Assembly: GCA_037447335.1 (NCBI GenBank)
Contig: JBBIGV010000024.1
Span: 1 to 46,667, forward strand
Length of the DNA: 46,667 nt
Direction of reading: 5' to 3'
Origin: JBBIGV01 sp037447335
Lineage (GTDB): Bacteria > Bacteroidota > Ignavibacteria > Ignavibacteriales > Ignavibacteriaceae
A program made the translations under genes and the position numbers. The notes beneath the pieces are model-generated. The model saw nothing but the letters and a program-made list of their open reading frames with translations. It did no database searches and was not told the origin of the DNA. Positions 1-8,203 of this stretch are shown piece by piece (the stretch's first letter is position 1; the number at the start of each line of letters is the position of its first letter).

Positions 1-725
1 GGATGGTTAGCCGATCTATAAATTCGATAACCAATAATATTTCCTGCAAGGTTCTTTGGAAAAGGATATGGACCCCAAACTAATTTAGGATGGTCGTTCC
101 CATCGTTAATAGCTGCCAGAGCGTGAGCCCAATAATCAGTGAATAATTTAGTTGATTGAGGTTTGCTTTTCAATTCCCATATTTTTAACAATTGACCATC
201 TGTAATTGGATAATAATCATGAGCTATTTTGTATTCAAACCGCTGTTTATTATTGTTATATTTTATCCAGATATCAATGGTGTAGGGAGGATTAAAGGGA
301 TAATAGTACATATAACTGCCTGCACGATAATCACGATAATCGAGGTAAAAATATTTAGAATTTAAGTTATTAGTTACTTTATAAATACCGAAAGCAACTA
401 CTGGAAACTGTGGTTCTCCCCCTACTATGGTTTGGGATGTTATAAAGTCAAATCCAGCTGAAGCATTACCTAGGTTATTTCCAACCGGAATGTAAGTATC
501 TTGATCATAATCATTTGTTAAATAAAAATGTTCTTCTAATAAGGGTATTGGTACTGGGTACACTACTCCCCAACATTGTGCTTGTGCTGTCACTGTAAAA
601 GTCATTATGGGTGATGAAGGTAAATTTTCCGTTACAAACCAGATTTCAACTGGAGGTGCTTCCTCCTGCGCTATACTTATAGTTGAAAATAATATGAAGA
701 CTGTAACTAAAAATAACCGTTTCAT
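1..725 (-). CDS. Secreted protein of unknown function, 3' end outside the window
   Basis: An open frame runs on the minus strand from an ATG at 725 to the window edge (241 codons) without a stop. A GGAGG ribosome-binding site lies at 731-735, 5 nt before the ATG. The first ~19 residues are a typical signal peptide (basic MKR, hydrophobic core, cleavage near IAQ-EE), so the product is exported. The mature part is rich in Tyr, Asn and Asp. The last visible segment contains GYRIYRS, which resembles a fibronectin type III strand common in secreted Bacteroidota proteins. A T9SS C-terminal sorting domain would be expected beyond the edge but cannot be seen. No enzymatic motif is recognised. The reading frame and export signal are well supported; the function is unknown. 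Confidence 0.75.
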   Translation of the reverse strand, partial: MKRLFLVTVFILFSTISIAQEEAPPVEIWFVTENLPSSPIMTFTVTAQAQCWGVVYPVPIPLLEEHFYLTNDYDQDTYIPVGNNLGNASAGFDFITSQTIVGGEPQFPVVAFGIYKVTNNLNSKYFYLDYRDYRAGSYMYYYPFNPPYTIDIWIKYNNNKQRFEYKIAHDYYPITDGQLLKIWELKSKPQSTKLFTDYWAHALAAINDGNDHPKLVWGPYPFPKNLAGNIIGYRIYRSANH

Positions 726-988
726 AAAAACCTCCAAATAATTATAATTTTAAGAATTTGTTTTGTTAATGAGGTTCATATGATCATATAAAACCAGTGG
801 GATAAAATTGCAGGCTTGTAAATACTACTATTAACTTCTGGGGGGGGGTACAGACTTCTGCCGTTTCACCACCCAGATGAACATTTACCAACGGCAATAT
901 GTAAACTAAATTTTTCATCAGACCCTGCCACAGGGCAAACATAAATAATTGCATCTTAAAGTGCAATAAAAATCGCTTACGCCCCTTC

Positions 989-1107
989 AGAAGCTGACCA
1001 AAAATAAAATTAAGATTTGATTTAGTATGAAAAATTTGTGGGAACGAAAGATTATCTGTGAAAGCAAATGGGCGAAATGGAATTTCGCCCTACATTTTGC
1101 CAGCCTC
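989..1107. repeat. MITE-like element, diverged copy
   Basis: The element begins with a segment containing AAGCTGACCAAAA (991 on) and ends with TTTTGCCAGCCTC (to 1107), an imperfect version of the terminal inverted repeats of the elements at 8553-8670 and 21857-21973. As in those copies, a strong hairpin lies just inside the right end: arms GGGCGAAAT/ATTTCGCCC at 1070-1090 with a 3-nt loop, followed by CTACATTTT. The body sequence between left end and hairpin has diverged and is not alignable by eye. Confidence 0.5.
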
Positions 1108-1138
1108 TAAGAGTTTAAACCAGTGTGAAAAATAAACA

Positions 1139-1153
1139 CCGGTTGACGACCGG
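1139..1153 (-). terminator. Probable rho-independent terminator after the aldehyde dehydrogenase gene
   Basis: On the minus strand a hairpin with arms CCGGT/ACCGG and a 5-nt loop is followed by TGTTTATTTTT. It begins 8 nt after the stop codon of the aldehyde dehydrogenase gene. Confidence 0.5.
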
Positions 1154-1160
1154 CTATAAA

Positions 1161-2762
1161 TTAATGACTTACTTTAAAATCCTTCATAATAGCATCAACT
1201 TCGGCGGGAGTTATTCCACTGCCAAAAGAGGCGGGAACATCTGCAGGTTTTTTTTCTGTTTTTGACTGAACAATTTTTTGGGGCAGGTAAGAATCTTTCA
1301 GAGGGAAATTACCCGCACGAGCTCTTAATCGTTCTTCAATCTCTCTCATAAAGCTGCTGGGCATAGGCTTATTACTTTGCAATTTAAAACCTGACATACA
1401 ATCACCGCTATTTACCGGATTAATTTCAAATGCAAGACTTTTAATATTGATAAGATGTTTTGCTGTAACATTATCAGATATTATCGAGCCGCCCCATGTT
1501 CCGGGTCCGAGCGTCATTGACGGTGCAAGCGCTGTGGTGTATCCCACTGCTCCGATGGATGCAACTGTATTCACAAGTATTCTGAATGCGGGTTTTTCAA
1601 GAGCAAATTTCATTATTATCGGTTCATCATTTGAGTGGATTACCAGCGTATGACCAATCCCTCCGAATTTAAGAAGCTCAATACATCTGTGACATCCTTC
1701 AAGCCAGCCGTCTGCTACATAAAATGCAAGTACAGGCGAAAGCTTTTCCATTGAAAGCGGTTCTGTTCTTCCGACTTCGCTGCATTCTGCTATAAGCACT
1801 TTTGTTTCTTCGGGAACACTTAATCCGGCATACCTGGCAATGAATGATGCTGATTGTCCTACGATTTCAGGATTTATTCTGAAATCTTTTTGAATTGCGG
1901 CGGCAAGCTTTTTCTTTTCTTCCGCATTAACAAAGTAGCAGCCCGAATTTTTCAGTTCTGCAATTATTGCTTCTTTTACAGGTAGATCAACAATTATTGC
2001 CTGCTCGGATGAACAGAGCGTTCCGTTATCGAATGTTGTTCCGTAAATAATATCGGCTGCGGCTTTTTTAATGTTTGCGGTGCGTTCAATAAATGCCGGA
2101 ACATTTCCAGACCCCACACCATAAGCAGGTTTGCCTGAACTGTATGCAGCCTTAACCATCGGGTTGCTGCCGGTTGCAAGTATTACATCAACATTTTTAT
2201 CGTGCATTAAAGCATTTGTACCTTCGATTGTGGGATTTGTCATGCACTGAATTAATCCGCGGGGCGCTCCGGCAGCTTCTGCTGCTTCTGAAAGAATCCG
2301 TAGTGACTCGGCGGTGCAATTAGCAGTACGGGGATGAGGACTTGCAGCAATCGCATTTCTTCCTTTAAGAGAGATCAAAGCTTTATACATTGCAGTTGAA
2401 GTCGGATTAGTTGAAGGAATTAATGCACAAACAACTCCCATCGGCACAGCAATTTTAAGAATTTTTCCGTTAGCTTCTTCACCCACAATACCAACTGTTT
2501 TCAAGCTCTTTATTGATTCCCACACGTTTCTTGTTCCAAACTGATTTTTGATCACCTTATCCTGCCATTTACCGAAGCCGCTTTCTTCAACAGCCATTTT
2601 TGCAAGTTTTTCCGATGCTTCATAGCCGGCATCAGCCAAGGCTTTAACTATTTTGTTTACTTCTTCCTGGCTGAAATGTTTGAATTGTTCCTGTGCGGCT
2701 TTTGCTTCGCGTGCGATGCTGCGCGCTTCCTGTATTGAGAGCAGGTCTATATCTTTGATCAT
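1161..2762 (-). CDS. CoA-acylating aldehyde dehydrogenase (EutE/PduP/AdhE-N-like)
   Basis: The product should oxidise an aldehyde (acetaldehyde-like) to its acyl-CoA with NAD+ and CoA, or run the reverse reaction. It has the ALDH fold: the cofactor-binding segment with IPSTNPTSTAMYKAL at ~115-130, the GSNPMV loop near 200, the catalytic cysteine in NGTLCSSEQA at ~250, and the GPGTWGGSI motif near 425 typical of acylating rather than hydrolytic enzymes. At 533 residues it is longer than EutE (about 467). The excess is mainly a C-terminal tail with a linker and an amphipathic stretch (ITPAEVDAIMKDF). I chose ATG 2762 over the GTG at 2765 because it is better spaced from GAAGGA. No aldehyde-producing enzyme or microcompartment shell gene is adjacent, so the physiological substrate is open (acetaldehyde, propionaldehyde or sulfoacetaldehyde). 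Confidence 0.85.
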   Translation of the reverse strand: MIKDIDLLSIQEARSIAREAKAAQEQFKHFSQEEVNKIVKALADAGYEASEKLAKMAVEESGFGKWQDKVIKNQFGTRNVWESIKSLKTVGIVGEEANGKILKIAVPMGVVCALIPSTNPTSTAMYKALISLKGRNAIAASPHPRTANCTAESLRILSEAAEAAGAPRGLIQCMTNPTIEGTNALMHDKNVDVILATGSNPMVKAAYSSGKPAYGVGSGNVPAFIERTANIKKAAADIIYGTTFDNGTLCSSEQAIIVDLPVKEAIIAELKNSGCYFVNAEEKKKLAAAIQKDFRINPEIVGQSASFIARYAGLSVPEETKVLIAECSEVGRTEPLSMEKLSPVLAFYVADGWLEGCHRCIELLKFGGIGHTLVIHSNDEPIIMKFALEKPAFRILVNTVASIGAVGYTTALAPSMTLGPGTWGGSIISDNVTAKHLINIKSLAFEINPVNSGDCMSGFKLQSNKPMPSSFMREIEERLRARAGNFPLKDSYLPQKIVQSKTEKKPADVPASFGSGITPAEVDAIMKDFKVSH

Positions 2763-3117
2763 CACTTTTCCTTCAGAGATTCAGCGGCAAATATATTGAA
2801 CGGATAATGCAGATTCAAATATCATTTCAGATATTATCGCCTGGCAAATATCTTCCAAAACAATTTTTTTTATTTCATCCCTGCGAGACTCCGAATTCTC
2901 TGTCTGTCGAATTTATCTATAAATATTCAGTCAGCAAGGCGTTCAATTGAACGCCCCTACTAATGGCTCAAATCCCGATAGAGACGAAATAAGGGTCTAT
3001 ATTAAACTGCATAAAATTCATCGGAAATTTAAATGTCTGGCTATGCCACAATTTAATCAGATATTTATAGAATATTTTGGACAGCACAGGCCTGGCAGGA
3101 AAGAAAGGGAAAGACAA
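2763..3117. other. Intergenic region dominated by a repeat
   Basis: This gap lies between the start of the aldehyde dehydrogenase gene and the end of the hydrolase gene. Most of it is the repeat copy at 2853-3087. The open frame on the plus strand starting at 2947 is made of that repeat and of hydrolase antisense sequence, so I do not call it. Confidence 0.6.
2853..3087. repeat. Composite repeat family, copy 1
   Basis: The left arm at 2853-2932 (CCAAAACAATTTTTTT..., ACTCCGAATTC, CTGTCTGTCGAATTTATC) and right arm at 2961-3087 (TAATGG.TCAAA, CCCGATAG.GACGAAATA, AAACTGCATAAAATTCAT, ending TTTTGGACAGCAC) match the arms at 8481-8552 and 8676-8803. Ends pair as TGTCCAAAA-type inverted repeats, and ATTTCGTC..TACGGGA-type segments recur in inverted orientation inside. 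Between the arms this copy has a hairpin with arms GGCGTTCAA/TTGAACGCC (2938-2955), whereas the other copy carries the 118-bp MITE-like element. Confidence 0.7.
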
Positions 3118-4014
3118 TCAGTGATTATTAGCAGGCTGGAGTTGGCTGTTCACACCAAAAAATTTTTTTATTTCGTCAACGAGTACAGTTGGTTTTTCGA
3201 GCGGGATGTAATGACCGCACTCTTTAATCATCACAAGCTTACTATTTCTGATTTTTTGCGCTCCTTTTTGTGCAATTTGCAGGGTAGTTTCACGATGAAT
3301 GAACTGGTTGGGAATGATAGCATCGTTTTCTCCAAAAAGAATTAACGCAGGTGTTTCAAGATGGCTTAACTTTTTAAATACCGGCTGCCGTATCATTCCA
3401 ACAATCGAATTGGCAATAATCCGGCTGTAATTGAAAAACTCAAAATCACGTCTGATAAGCAACCTGTCCTTAAACATAAATTCGGCCTCTGGCGGAAGCT
3501 TGAAAAAATTATTTCTGAAGTTTATAAATATTTGCTTATCATCTGCCTGTGCAAAAGATTCGGCTGTAAAGGTTTTCATAAACCACTCAACCTCATCTTC
3601 GGTAAAAATTTCAAAACCTGCGGGCGCTGCAAGGACAAGGCTTTCGATATTATCAGGGTAATAAGAAGCAAAGTTGATCGCAATCTGTGCGCCCATTCCA
3701 TGCCCAACGGCAGTAACTGTTTTTATTCCAATTTGTTCAAGGAATTCAAAAATAACGTCTGAAAAAAACGTCATTCTGCCGGAGTGAACAGTTTTATCGG
3801 ATTTTCCAAATCCCGGCAGATCAATGGCAATACATCTGAAGTAATTTTTTAGTGGCGGGATAACAAATTTCCAGACGGGTATATAGCCCCCTAAGTCGTG
3901 AATGAAAAGCAAAACCTTGTCCGATTCCCCTTCATCTGCATACACGATCCTGCTTTTTTCCTTCAGTAAAATTTCTTTTGTAGCGAAAGGGTACTTAAGA
4001 TTCTGAAACTCCAT
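3118..4014 (-). CDS. Alpha/beta-hydrolase-fold protein lacking the nucleophile serine
   Basis: The 298-residue product has the alpha/beta-hydrolase layout: an oxyanion-hole region FIHDLGGY at ~38, strand and turn AIDLPGFGKSD at ~68, the nucleophile-elbow position near 108, a lid region at ~135-205, the acid in LFGENDAIIP at ~235 and the histidine in ECGHYIPLEKP at ~272. The elbow reads VGHGMGA where the family has GHSMGG, so the nucleophile Ser is Gly, encoded by GGA and clear in the DNA. Acid and histidine remain. It may therefore be a non-hydrolytic family member, a binding protein, or use a different mechanism. It has no signal peptide and is probably cytoplasmic. It stands alone: repeats lie on its 3' side and a 262-bp gap upstream. 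Confidence 0.8.
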   Translation of the reverse strand: MEFQNLKYPFATKEILLKEKSRIVYADEGESDKVLLFIHDLGGYIPVWKFVIPPLKNYFRCIAIDLPGFGKSDKTVHSGRMTFFSDVIFEFLEQIGIKTVTAVGHGMGAQIAINFASYYPDNIESLVLAAPAGFEIFTEDEVEWFMKTFTAESFAQADDKQIFINFRNNFFKLPPEAEFMFKDRLLIRRDFEFFNYSRIIANSIVGMIRQPVFKKLSHLETPALILFGENDAIIPNQFIHRETTLQIAQKGAQKIRNSKLVMIKECGHYIPLEKPTVLVDEIKKFFGVNSQLQPANNH

Positions 4015-4276
4015 TTGTTACGAATAAAAATACTGTTCGGGAAACTAATGCTTTGTCATATCATTTTGATCTCTTCTCATTAAGGTGCGATTGTTTATTA
4101 TCGCATGTGACAAGGGCTGTAAAGTTAAATGTTGCTTCGAGAATTCCCAAACAAAACGCGATAAAGAATTTTAACTGCGAACGGAATTAATGTCCTGTTA
4201 ACATCAATTCACTCAGAATAAGATATTTGTTCGGGCTTAATTTTGAATCTAACAAATTGGAGAAAGGTATATCAGG

Positions 4277-5032
4277 TCAGCCGGATAGAATTTCCTTCAG
4301 CTTCGAGTAACCTTTCTTACTGACCGGAAGTGATACGCCGTTTTTGAGTTTGAGGTGATATGAATCTTTTTCGATAAGCTCAATTTTTTCAATTTCTTTT
4401 ATCGAAACGATGAAAGACCGGTGTATTCTTATAAAATCTGATTGGTTAAGATGTTCTTCAAAGTATTTCATTGTTTTCTGTTTAAGTAATTTTCCGTTGG
4501 CTGTGTGTATCATTACATAATCATCCTGTGCTTCAATCCAGAATATATCTTCTGCAGAAACAATTGATATTTGTGAACCTTCCTTAACAACAACTCTTTC
4601 AAGATATTCGGTTTTCACAGAGTTATGCTCGATCAGATTATTTATAATTTTTCGCTGCGCTGTTTTATCATTCAGGAAGACCTTCGCTTTCTCAACAGCT
4701 TCATTAAAACGATCGGCAGAGAAAGGTTTAAGCAGGTAATCTGCTGCATTTACTTCAAAAGCCTGCAATGCGTAATGATCGAATGCGGTTGTAAAGATAA
4801 TAACCGGCGGGTCTTCAAGCAGTTCGAGCATTTCGAAACCGCTTATTTTGGGCATTTGTACATCAAGAAAAATAAGATCGGGTTTTTCTTCATTTATTTT
4901 TTTGATGCCTTCAAAGCCGTTGGAACACTCTGCAGATACATAAATATCGGGATGATCAGCAAGATACTTTTTTGTTATTTCCCGTGCGAGCTTTTCATCA
5001 TCAATTATAATGGCGTTGATCTTTTCGTTCAT
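4277..5032 (-). CDS. LytTR-family response regulator
   Basis: This is a two-domain DNA-binding response regulator. Receiver domain at residues ~5-120: acidic pair IIDDE near 11-13, phospho-acceptor Asp in LIFLDVQMP at ~56, Thr in FTTAF at ~83 and Lys in YLLKPF at ~104. LytTR domain at ~150-250, with IFWIEAQDDYVMIHT and FIRIHRSFIVSIKEIEKIE, the signature of LytTR output domains. The start codon is 6 nt after the stop of the upstream kinase gene, so the two are co-transcribed and almost certainly cognate. The target promoters are unknown; autoregulation of the LiaF-like operon is a natural guess. Confidence 0.93.
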   Translation of the reverse strand: MNEKINAIIIDDEKLAREITKKYLADHPDIYVSAECSNGFEGIKKINEEKPDLIFLDVQMPKISGFEMLELLEDPPVIIFTTAFDHYALQAFEVNAADYLLKPFSADRFNEAVEKAKVFLNDKTAQRKIINNLIEHNSVKTEYLERVVVKEGSQISIVSAEDIFWIEAQDDYVMIHTANGKLLKQKTMKYFEEHLNQSDFIRIHRSFIVSIKEIEKIELIEKDSYHLKLKNGVSLPVSKKGYSKLKEILSG

Positions 5033-5038
5033 TTGCGG

Positions 5039-6121
5039 TTAAAATAGCGTAAGCGATAATTCTTTCTGAGTTACAGGAATAAATAATGTTACACGAAATA
5101 TATTCTCATCCTTATTTATTTCCAATAAATCATTCTGACCGTAAATGAGCGCAAGCCGTTCGCGGATGTTCTTTAATCCTGTTCCGGTTCCCTTCTTGTT
5201 TGCTGCGGGGAATTCATCAAAATTATTCCGGAGGGTTATTCTTAAAAAATCATTTTCCTGTTTAGCCGACAATTCCAGTTTAACTTTTCCAAGAGTTTCA
5301 TAGACTGCGTGTTTTATTGCATTCTCAAACAACGGCTGCAAAATCATGTTGGGGACTTCCTGATTAAGCACGTCGTCATCAATCTTTTCTTCGTATTCAA
5401 ACTTGTCCTCAAATCTTATTTTTTCTATATCAAGATATAAGCGTATGTTTTTAAGTTCTTCCGAGAGCAAATTTGTTTGTTTGTCATTATTGGCAAGTGT
5501 ATAGCGAAGGAAATCGGCAAGCTTAATTATCATCTCCTTGGCACGAACAGGGTCAATTGTGGTAAGGGCGCTCATTGAATTCAGACTGTTAAAAATAAAA
5601 TGAGGATTTATCTGAAATTTTAACGAGCGCAATTCTGCTTCCGTTACAAGGTTTTTTAGATCGGATTCTTTTAGAATTCTATCGTGGAAACCCGAGTAAT
5701 AAATTATTACGTAATAAAATGAAATTATCAGAAAGTAGATCAGCAGCCCGATTAAAAATCTCCATGGTAATGTGCTGATAAAAAATTCTGAATAGGCAGT
5801 TGAATAATTAAAGATGCCTGTCATTATCAGATATCCAGCAGTTAACCAAATTGCAGAAACAAAGATACCGCCTGCTGAATGAATTAAGACAATCTTAAAC
5901 ACCGGGTTCTGATCAATCGAAATATACTTTGCTGAAAACCAGAAGCTTAAACCTAAGCCGGCAAGTAAAATGTTAAATACAAGGCTATCTACCAAAGCGG
6001 TAAAAAATGTTATATCGCTGCTGAAAAGAATCAGGTTGAGATAAATTGCAGTCATAAAAAACCAGAAGAGTAAATAAAAGTACAGGTTTCTTGCCTGGCT
6101 GTGGATAGGATTGTCTTTCAT
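5039..6121 (-). CDS. LytS/YehU-type membrane sensor histidine kinase
   Basis: The 360-residue protein starts with four hydrophobic membrane segments (about residues 15-35, 45-65, 75-105, 120-145). A short coiled linker leads to the His_kinase domain of the LytS type with the phospho-acceptor motif FQINPHFIFNSLNSM at ~175-190. The ATPase domain follows: N-box LFENAIKHAV near 265 and G-box GTGTGLKNIRERL near 315. It lacks a large extracellular sensor, so the signal is probably sensed within or through the membrane. It follows the LiaF-like gene by 21 nt and precedes its regulator by 6 nt. Confidence 0.92.
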   Translation of the reverse strand: MKDNPIHSQARNLYFYLLFWFFMTAIYLNLILFSSDITFFTALVDSLVFNILLAGLGLSFWFSAKYISIDQNPVFKIVLIHSAGGIFVSAIWLTAGYLIMTGIFNYSTAYSEFFISTLPWRFLIGLLIYFLIISFYYVIIYYSGFHDRILKESDLKNLVTEAELRSLKFQINPHFIFNSLNSMSALTTIDPVRAKEMIIKLADFLRYTLANNDKQTNLLSEELKNIRLYLDIEKIRFEDKFEYEEKIDDDVLNQEVPNMILQPLFENAIKHAVYETLGKVKLELSAKQENDFLRITLRNNFDEFPAANKKGTGTGLKNIRERLALIYGQNDLLEINKDENIFRVTLFIPVTQKELSLTLF

Positions 6122-6142
6122 CTTCTTTGCTCTGGTTAATTA

Positions 6143-6859
6143 TTAATAAAAAGACTTGATTTCACCGCCTCCGAAAATTACAGCACCTTTAATAACGAGC
6201 GACTTTTCTGTATCAGCAGGTAAATTCAGATCTCTTCTGGTTTTATTTGAGAAGCCGCCGAAAATAGGCGTAATATTTATGTGCACTGTCCAGTCTTTAG
6301 GTATAACGATTTCGGTAGCGCCGAAAATGCAAAGAACGTCAATAATGTTCTCACCTTCAGCAAGTTTGCATTGAGTCAGATCAATTTCAGAGCCTCCGAA
6401 AATCGCTGTTATATTACCGCCTTTAAATTGATCTGAATAAATAATCTTATTTCCTCCGCCGAAAATTGCCACGTCATCAATAACATCCTTTTTGATTGTC
6501 CCGCGCGCATTATATGTTCTGTCTTCGGTTTTTGTCCTTTGTTTTAAGAGTATGTATGCACCGATTGCAGTAATTACAATCGAAAAAATTACTTCTCTGC
6601 TTATTGAAATACCGGGGATAATCCGCGGAAGCATTAGTAAAATTCCTAAGCCAAGTACAATCGAACCAAACAGTTTCCGCTGCGAGTTTATTAAAATGAA
6701 CAAACCGATAATTATCAGTACCATCGGGCTCGAGAAGACAATTCTTCCAACTCTCAGATCAATTACATTAAGGCTGGAAAGCAAAAACAAACCACCAATA
6801 ACTATAAGCAATAATCCGAAAACATTGCGTGAAATATTGCCTTTTTTATTTTCTAACAT
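6143..6859 (-). CDS. LiaF-like membrane protein (DUF5668 plus LiaF C-terminal repeats)
   Basis: The N-terminal half holds four short hydrophobic segments (residues ~10-30, 38-55, 62-80, 88-105) as in DUF5668 proteins. The C-terminal half (~125-238) is a beta-solenoid-like domain with repeated FGG motifs (AIFGGGNKI, AIFGGSEID, CIFGATEI, PIFGGFSN, VIFGGGEI), the hallmark of LiaF/VloF C-terminal domains. In Firmicutes LiaF inhibits the LiaSR cell-envelope stress system. Here it leads a three-gene operon with a LytS-type kinase and LytTR regulator, so an analogous inhibitory or sensory partner role is likely but inferred. AAAGGA lies just upstream of the ATG. Confidence 0.88.
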   Translation of the reverse strand: MLENKKGNISRNVFGLLLIVIGGLFLLSSLNVIDLRVGRIVFSSPMVLIIIGLFILINSQRKLFGSIVLGLGILLMLPRIIPGISISREVIFSIVITAIGAYILLKQRTKTEDRTYNARGTIKKDVIDDVAIFGGGNKIIYSDQFKGGNITAIFGGSEIDLTQCKLAEGENIIDVLCIFGATEIVIPKDWTVHINITPIFGGFSNKTRRDLNLPADTEKSLVIKGAVIFGGGEIKSFY

Positions 6860-6922
6860 GTTTAATCCTTTCTTAATAAAATTTCCGGTATAAAAGTAAA
6901 AGTGCAGAGTGGATTTAAAAAG

Positions 6923-6948
6923 AAAAAATCGGCAAAACGCCGATTTTT
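6923..6948 (-). terminator. Rho-independent terminator
   Basis: A hairpin with arms AAAAATCGGC/GCCGATTTTT and a short AAAAC-type loop lies about 20 nt after the stop of the PLP-enzyme gene. On the minus strand it is followed by T-rich sequence (TTTTTTCTTTTT). Confidence 0.75.
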
Positions 6949-6970
6949 ACCGGTGAATAGTCCCTGCTAT

Positions 6971-8203
6971 CTACACCTTCATCTCAATCTCCCCGAGTGT
7001 TATATCTTCAGTTGAAATTTTGCTCAGCGCTGATTCGATATCCTGGATAATATCCTCAACCGATTCAATACCAACGGATAATCTTACCAGACCATCAGAT
7101 ATTCCTGCGGCTTGACGAGCTTCCTTTCCCATCGAAAAGTGAGTCATACTTGCCGGATGCTGTATAAGGCTTTCAACACCGCCAAGGCTTACTGCAAGCT
7201 GACAAAGTTTTACCGAATTCATCATTGCAATACCCGCTGCATAACCGCCGGCTAATTCAAATGATATTACACCGCCTGCGTAACCATTTCGGTGCTGCTT
7301 TTGTCCAAGAGCGTAATGCGGGTGATTTGGCAGCCCCGGATAATAAACTTCTTTTATTGCAGGATGTGCTTTAAGATATTCAGCTACCTGAAGCGCACTA
7401 ATACAGTGGCGTTCCATTCTTAATGAAAGTGTTTTAATACCCCGATGTACCAGAAATGCATTAAACGGATCTATAACCCCGCCTAACTGATTAAGTACCT
7501 TCCTGAACTTTAAATATGAATCTTCATCTTTTACTATTATCACACCGCCGACAACATCTGCATGTCCATTTAAAAATTTTGTAAGACTGTGAATAACCAC
7601 ATCCGCACCAAGTAAAAGCGGCTGCTGAATAACGGGACTGAGAAAAGTATTATCAACTACAAGGTGCGCACCTGCTTCCCTAGCGATTTCTGAAATGGCT
7701 TTTATATCGGAGAGACAAAGTGTCGGGTTACCGGGCGTTTCAACATAAATAACGCGTGTGTCCTTTCTGATTGCCTGCCTGATTTCCTGCAAGTCAGCAG
7801 TATTGACAAATGTGGATTCAACACCAAATTTTTTCATTATAGAATTAAGTAATGTAACCGTTGGTCCGTAAACTGCAGAGGAACATGTCACATGATCGCC
7901 TGCCTGTGTTAGTGCAGCGAATACTGTATGAATTGCAGCCATTCCGCTTCCGCAGCCGAGCGCTTTGTGACCGCCTTCAAGATCTGCAATTGCATTTTCC
8001 ATCGCCTCAACGGTGGGATTAAGCATACGAGTATAAATATATCCTTTTTCTTCACCCGCAAAAAGAGATGCGCCATGCTTTACTGATTTAAATTTGAATG
8101 TAGATGTTTGATATATCGGGGGAACAACCGACCCGTATTCATATTCGTCAATTCCGGCGTGAACACACTTGGTATCAATCCCGCTGAATAATTCGTTTTT
8201 CAT
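6971..8203 (-). CDS. Cys/Met-metabolism PLP-dependent enzyme, methionine gamma-lyase-like
   Basis: The 410-residue length and motifs are those of the trans-sulfuration family: PPIYQTSTF near 28, YTRMLNPT at ~57 (phosphate-binding Tyr/Arg from the partner subunit), GCGSGMAAI at ~84, VDNTF with the PLP-ring Asp at 184, and the Schiff-base lysine in HSLTKFLNGH at 209. The C-terminal GGVESLIQHPASMTH and GLVRLSVGIE stretch resembles methionine gamma-lyases and related lyases (release of methanethiol, 2-oxobutyrate and ammonia). The active-site Cys of classical gamma-lyases, after VYG, is Pro here (VYGPT), so cystathionine gamma-synthase/lyase or O-acylhomoserine sulfhydrylase activity cannot be excluded. 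A strong GGAGGAG ribosome-binding site precedes the ATG. It is monocistronic, with its own terminator. Confidence 0.87.
   Translation of the reverse strand: MKNELFSGIDTKCVHAGIDEYEYGSVVPPIYQTSTFKFKSVKHGASLFAGEEKGYIYTRMLNPTVEAMENAIADLEGGHKALGCGSGMAAIHTVFAALTQAGDHVTCSSAVYGPTVTLLNSIMKKFGVESTFVNTADLQEIRQAIRKDTRVIYVETPGNPTLCLSDIKAISEIAREAGAHLVVDNTFLSPVIQQPLLLGADVVIHSLTKFLNGHADVVGGVIIVKDEDSYLKFRKVLNQLGGVIDPFNAFLVHRGIKTLSLRMERHCISALQVAEYLKAHPAIKEVYYPGLPNHPHYALGQKQHRNGYAGGVISFELAGGYAAGIAMMNSVKLCQLAVSLGGVESLIQHPASMTHFSMGKEARQAAGISDGLVRLSVGIESVEDIIQDIESALSKISTEDITLGEIEMKV

Larger units (their letters stand above)
726..1160. other. Intergenic region: G tract, MITE-like copy, terminator
   Basis: No convincing gene is seen in these 435 bases. 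The region holds a run of nine G at 840-848, a diverged copy of the MITE-like element at 989-1107 and a hairpin terminator at 1139-1153 belonging to the gene on the right. The promoter of the leftmost secreted-protein gene must lie between about 730 and 980. A 60-codon frame at 784-966 crosses the G tract, has no ribosome-binding site and shows no recognisable features. Confidence 0.6.

Noticed and set aside
784..966. 60-codon minus-strand open frame
   Set aside because: It crosses a homopolymer tract, has no ribosome-binding site and no family resemblance, and lies in a repeat-bearing gap.
2947..3345. 132-codon plus-strand open frame
   Set aside because: Its first third is the composite repeat and the rest is antisense to the 3' end of the hydrolase gene.
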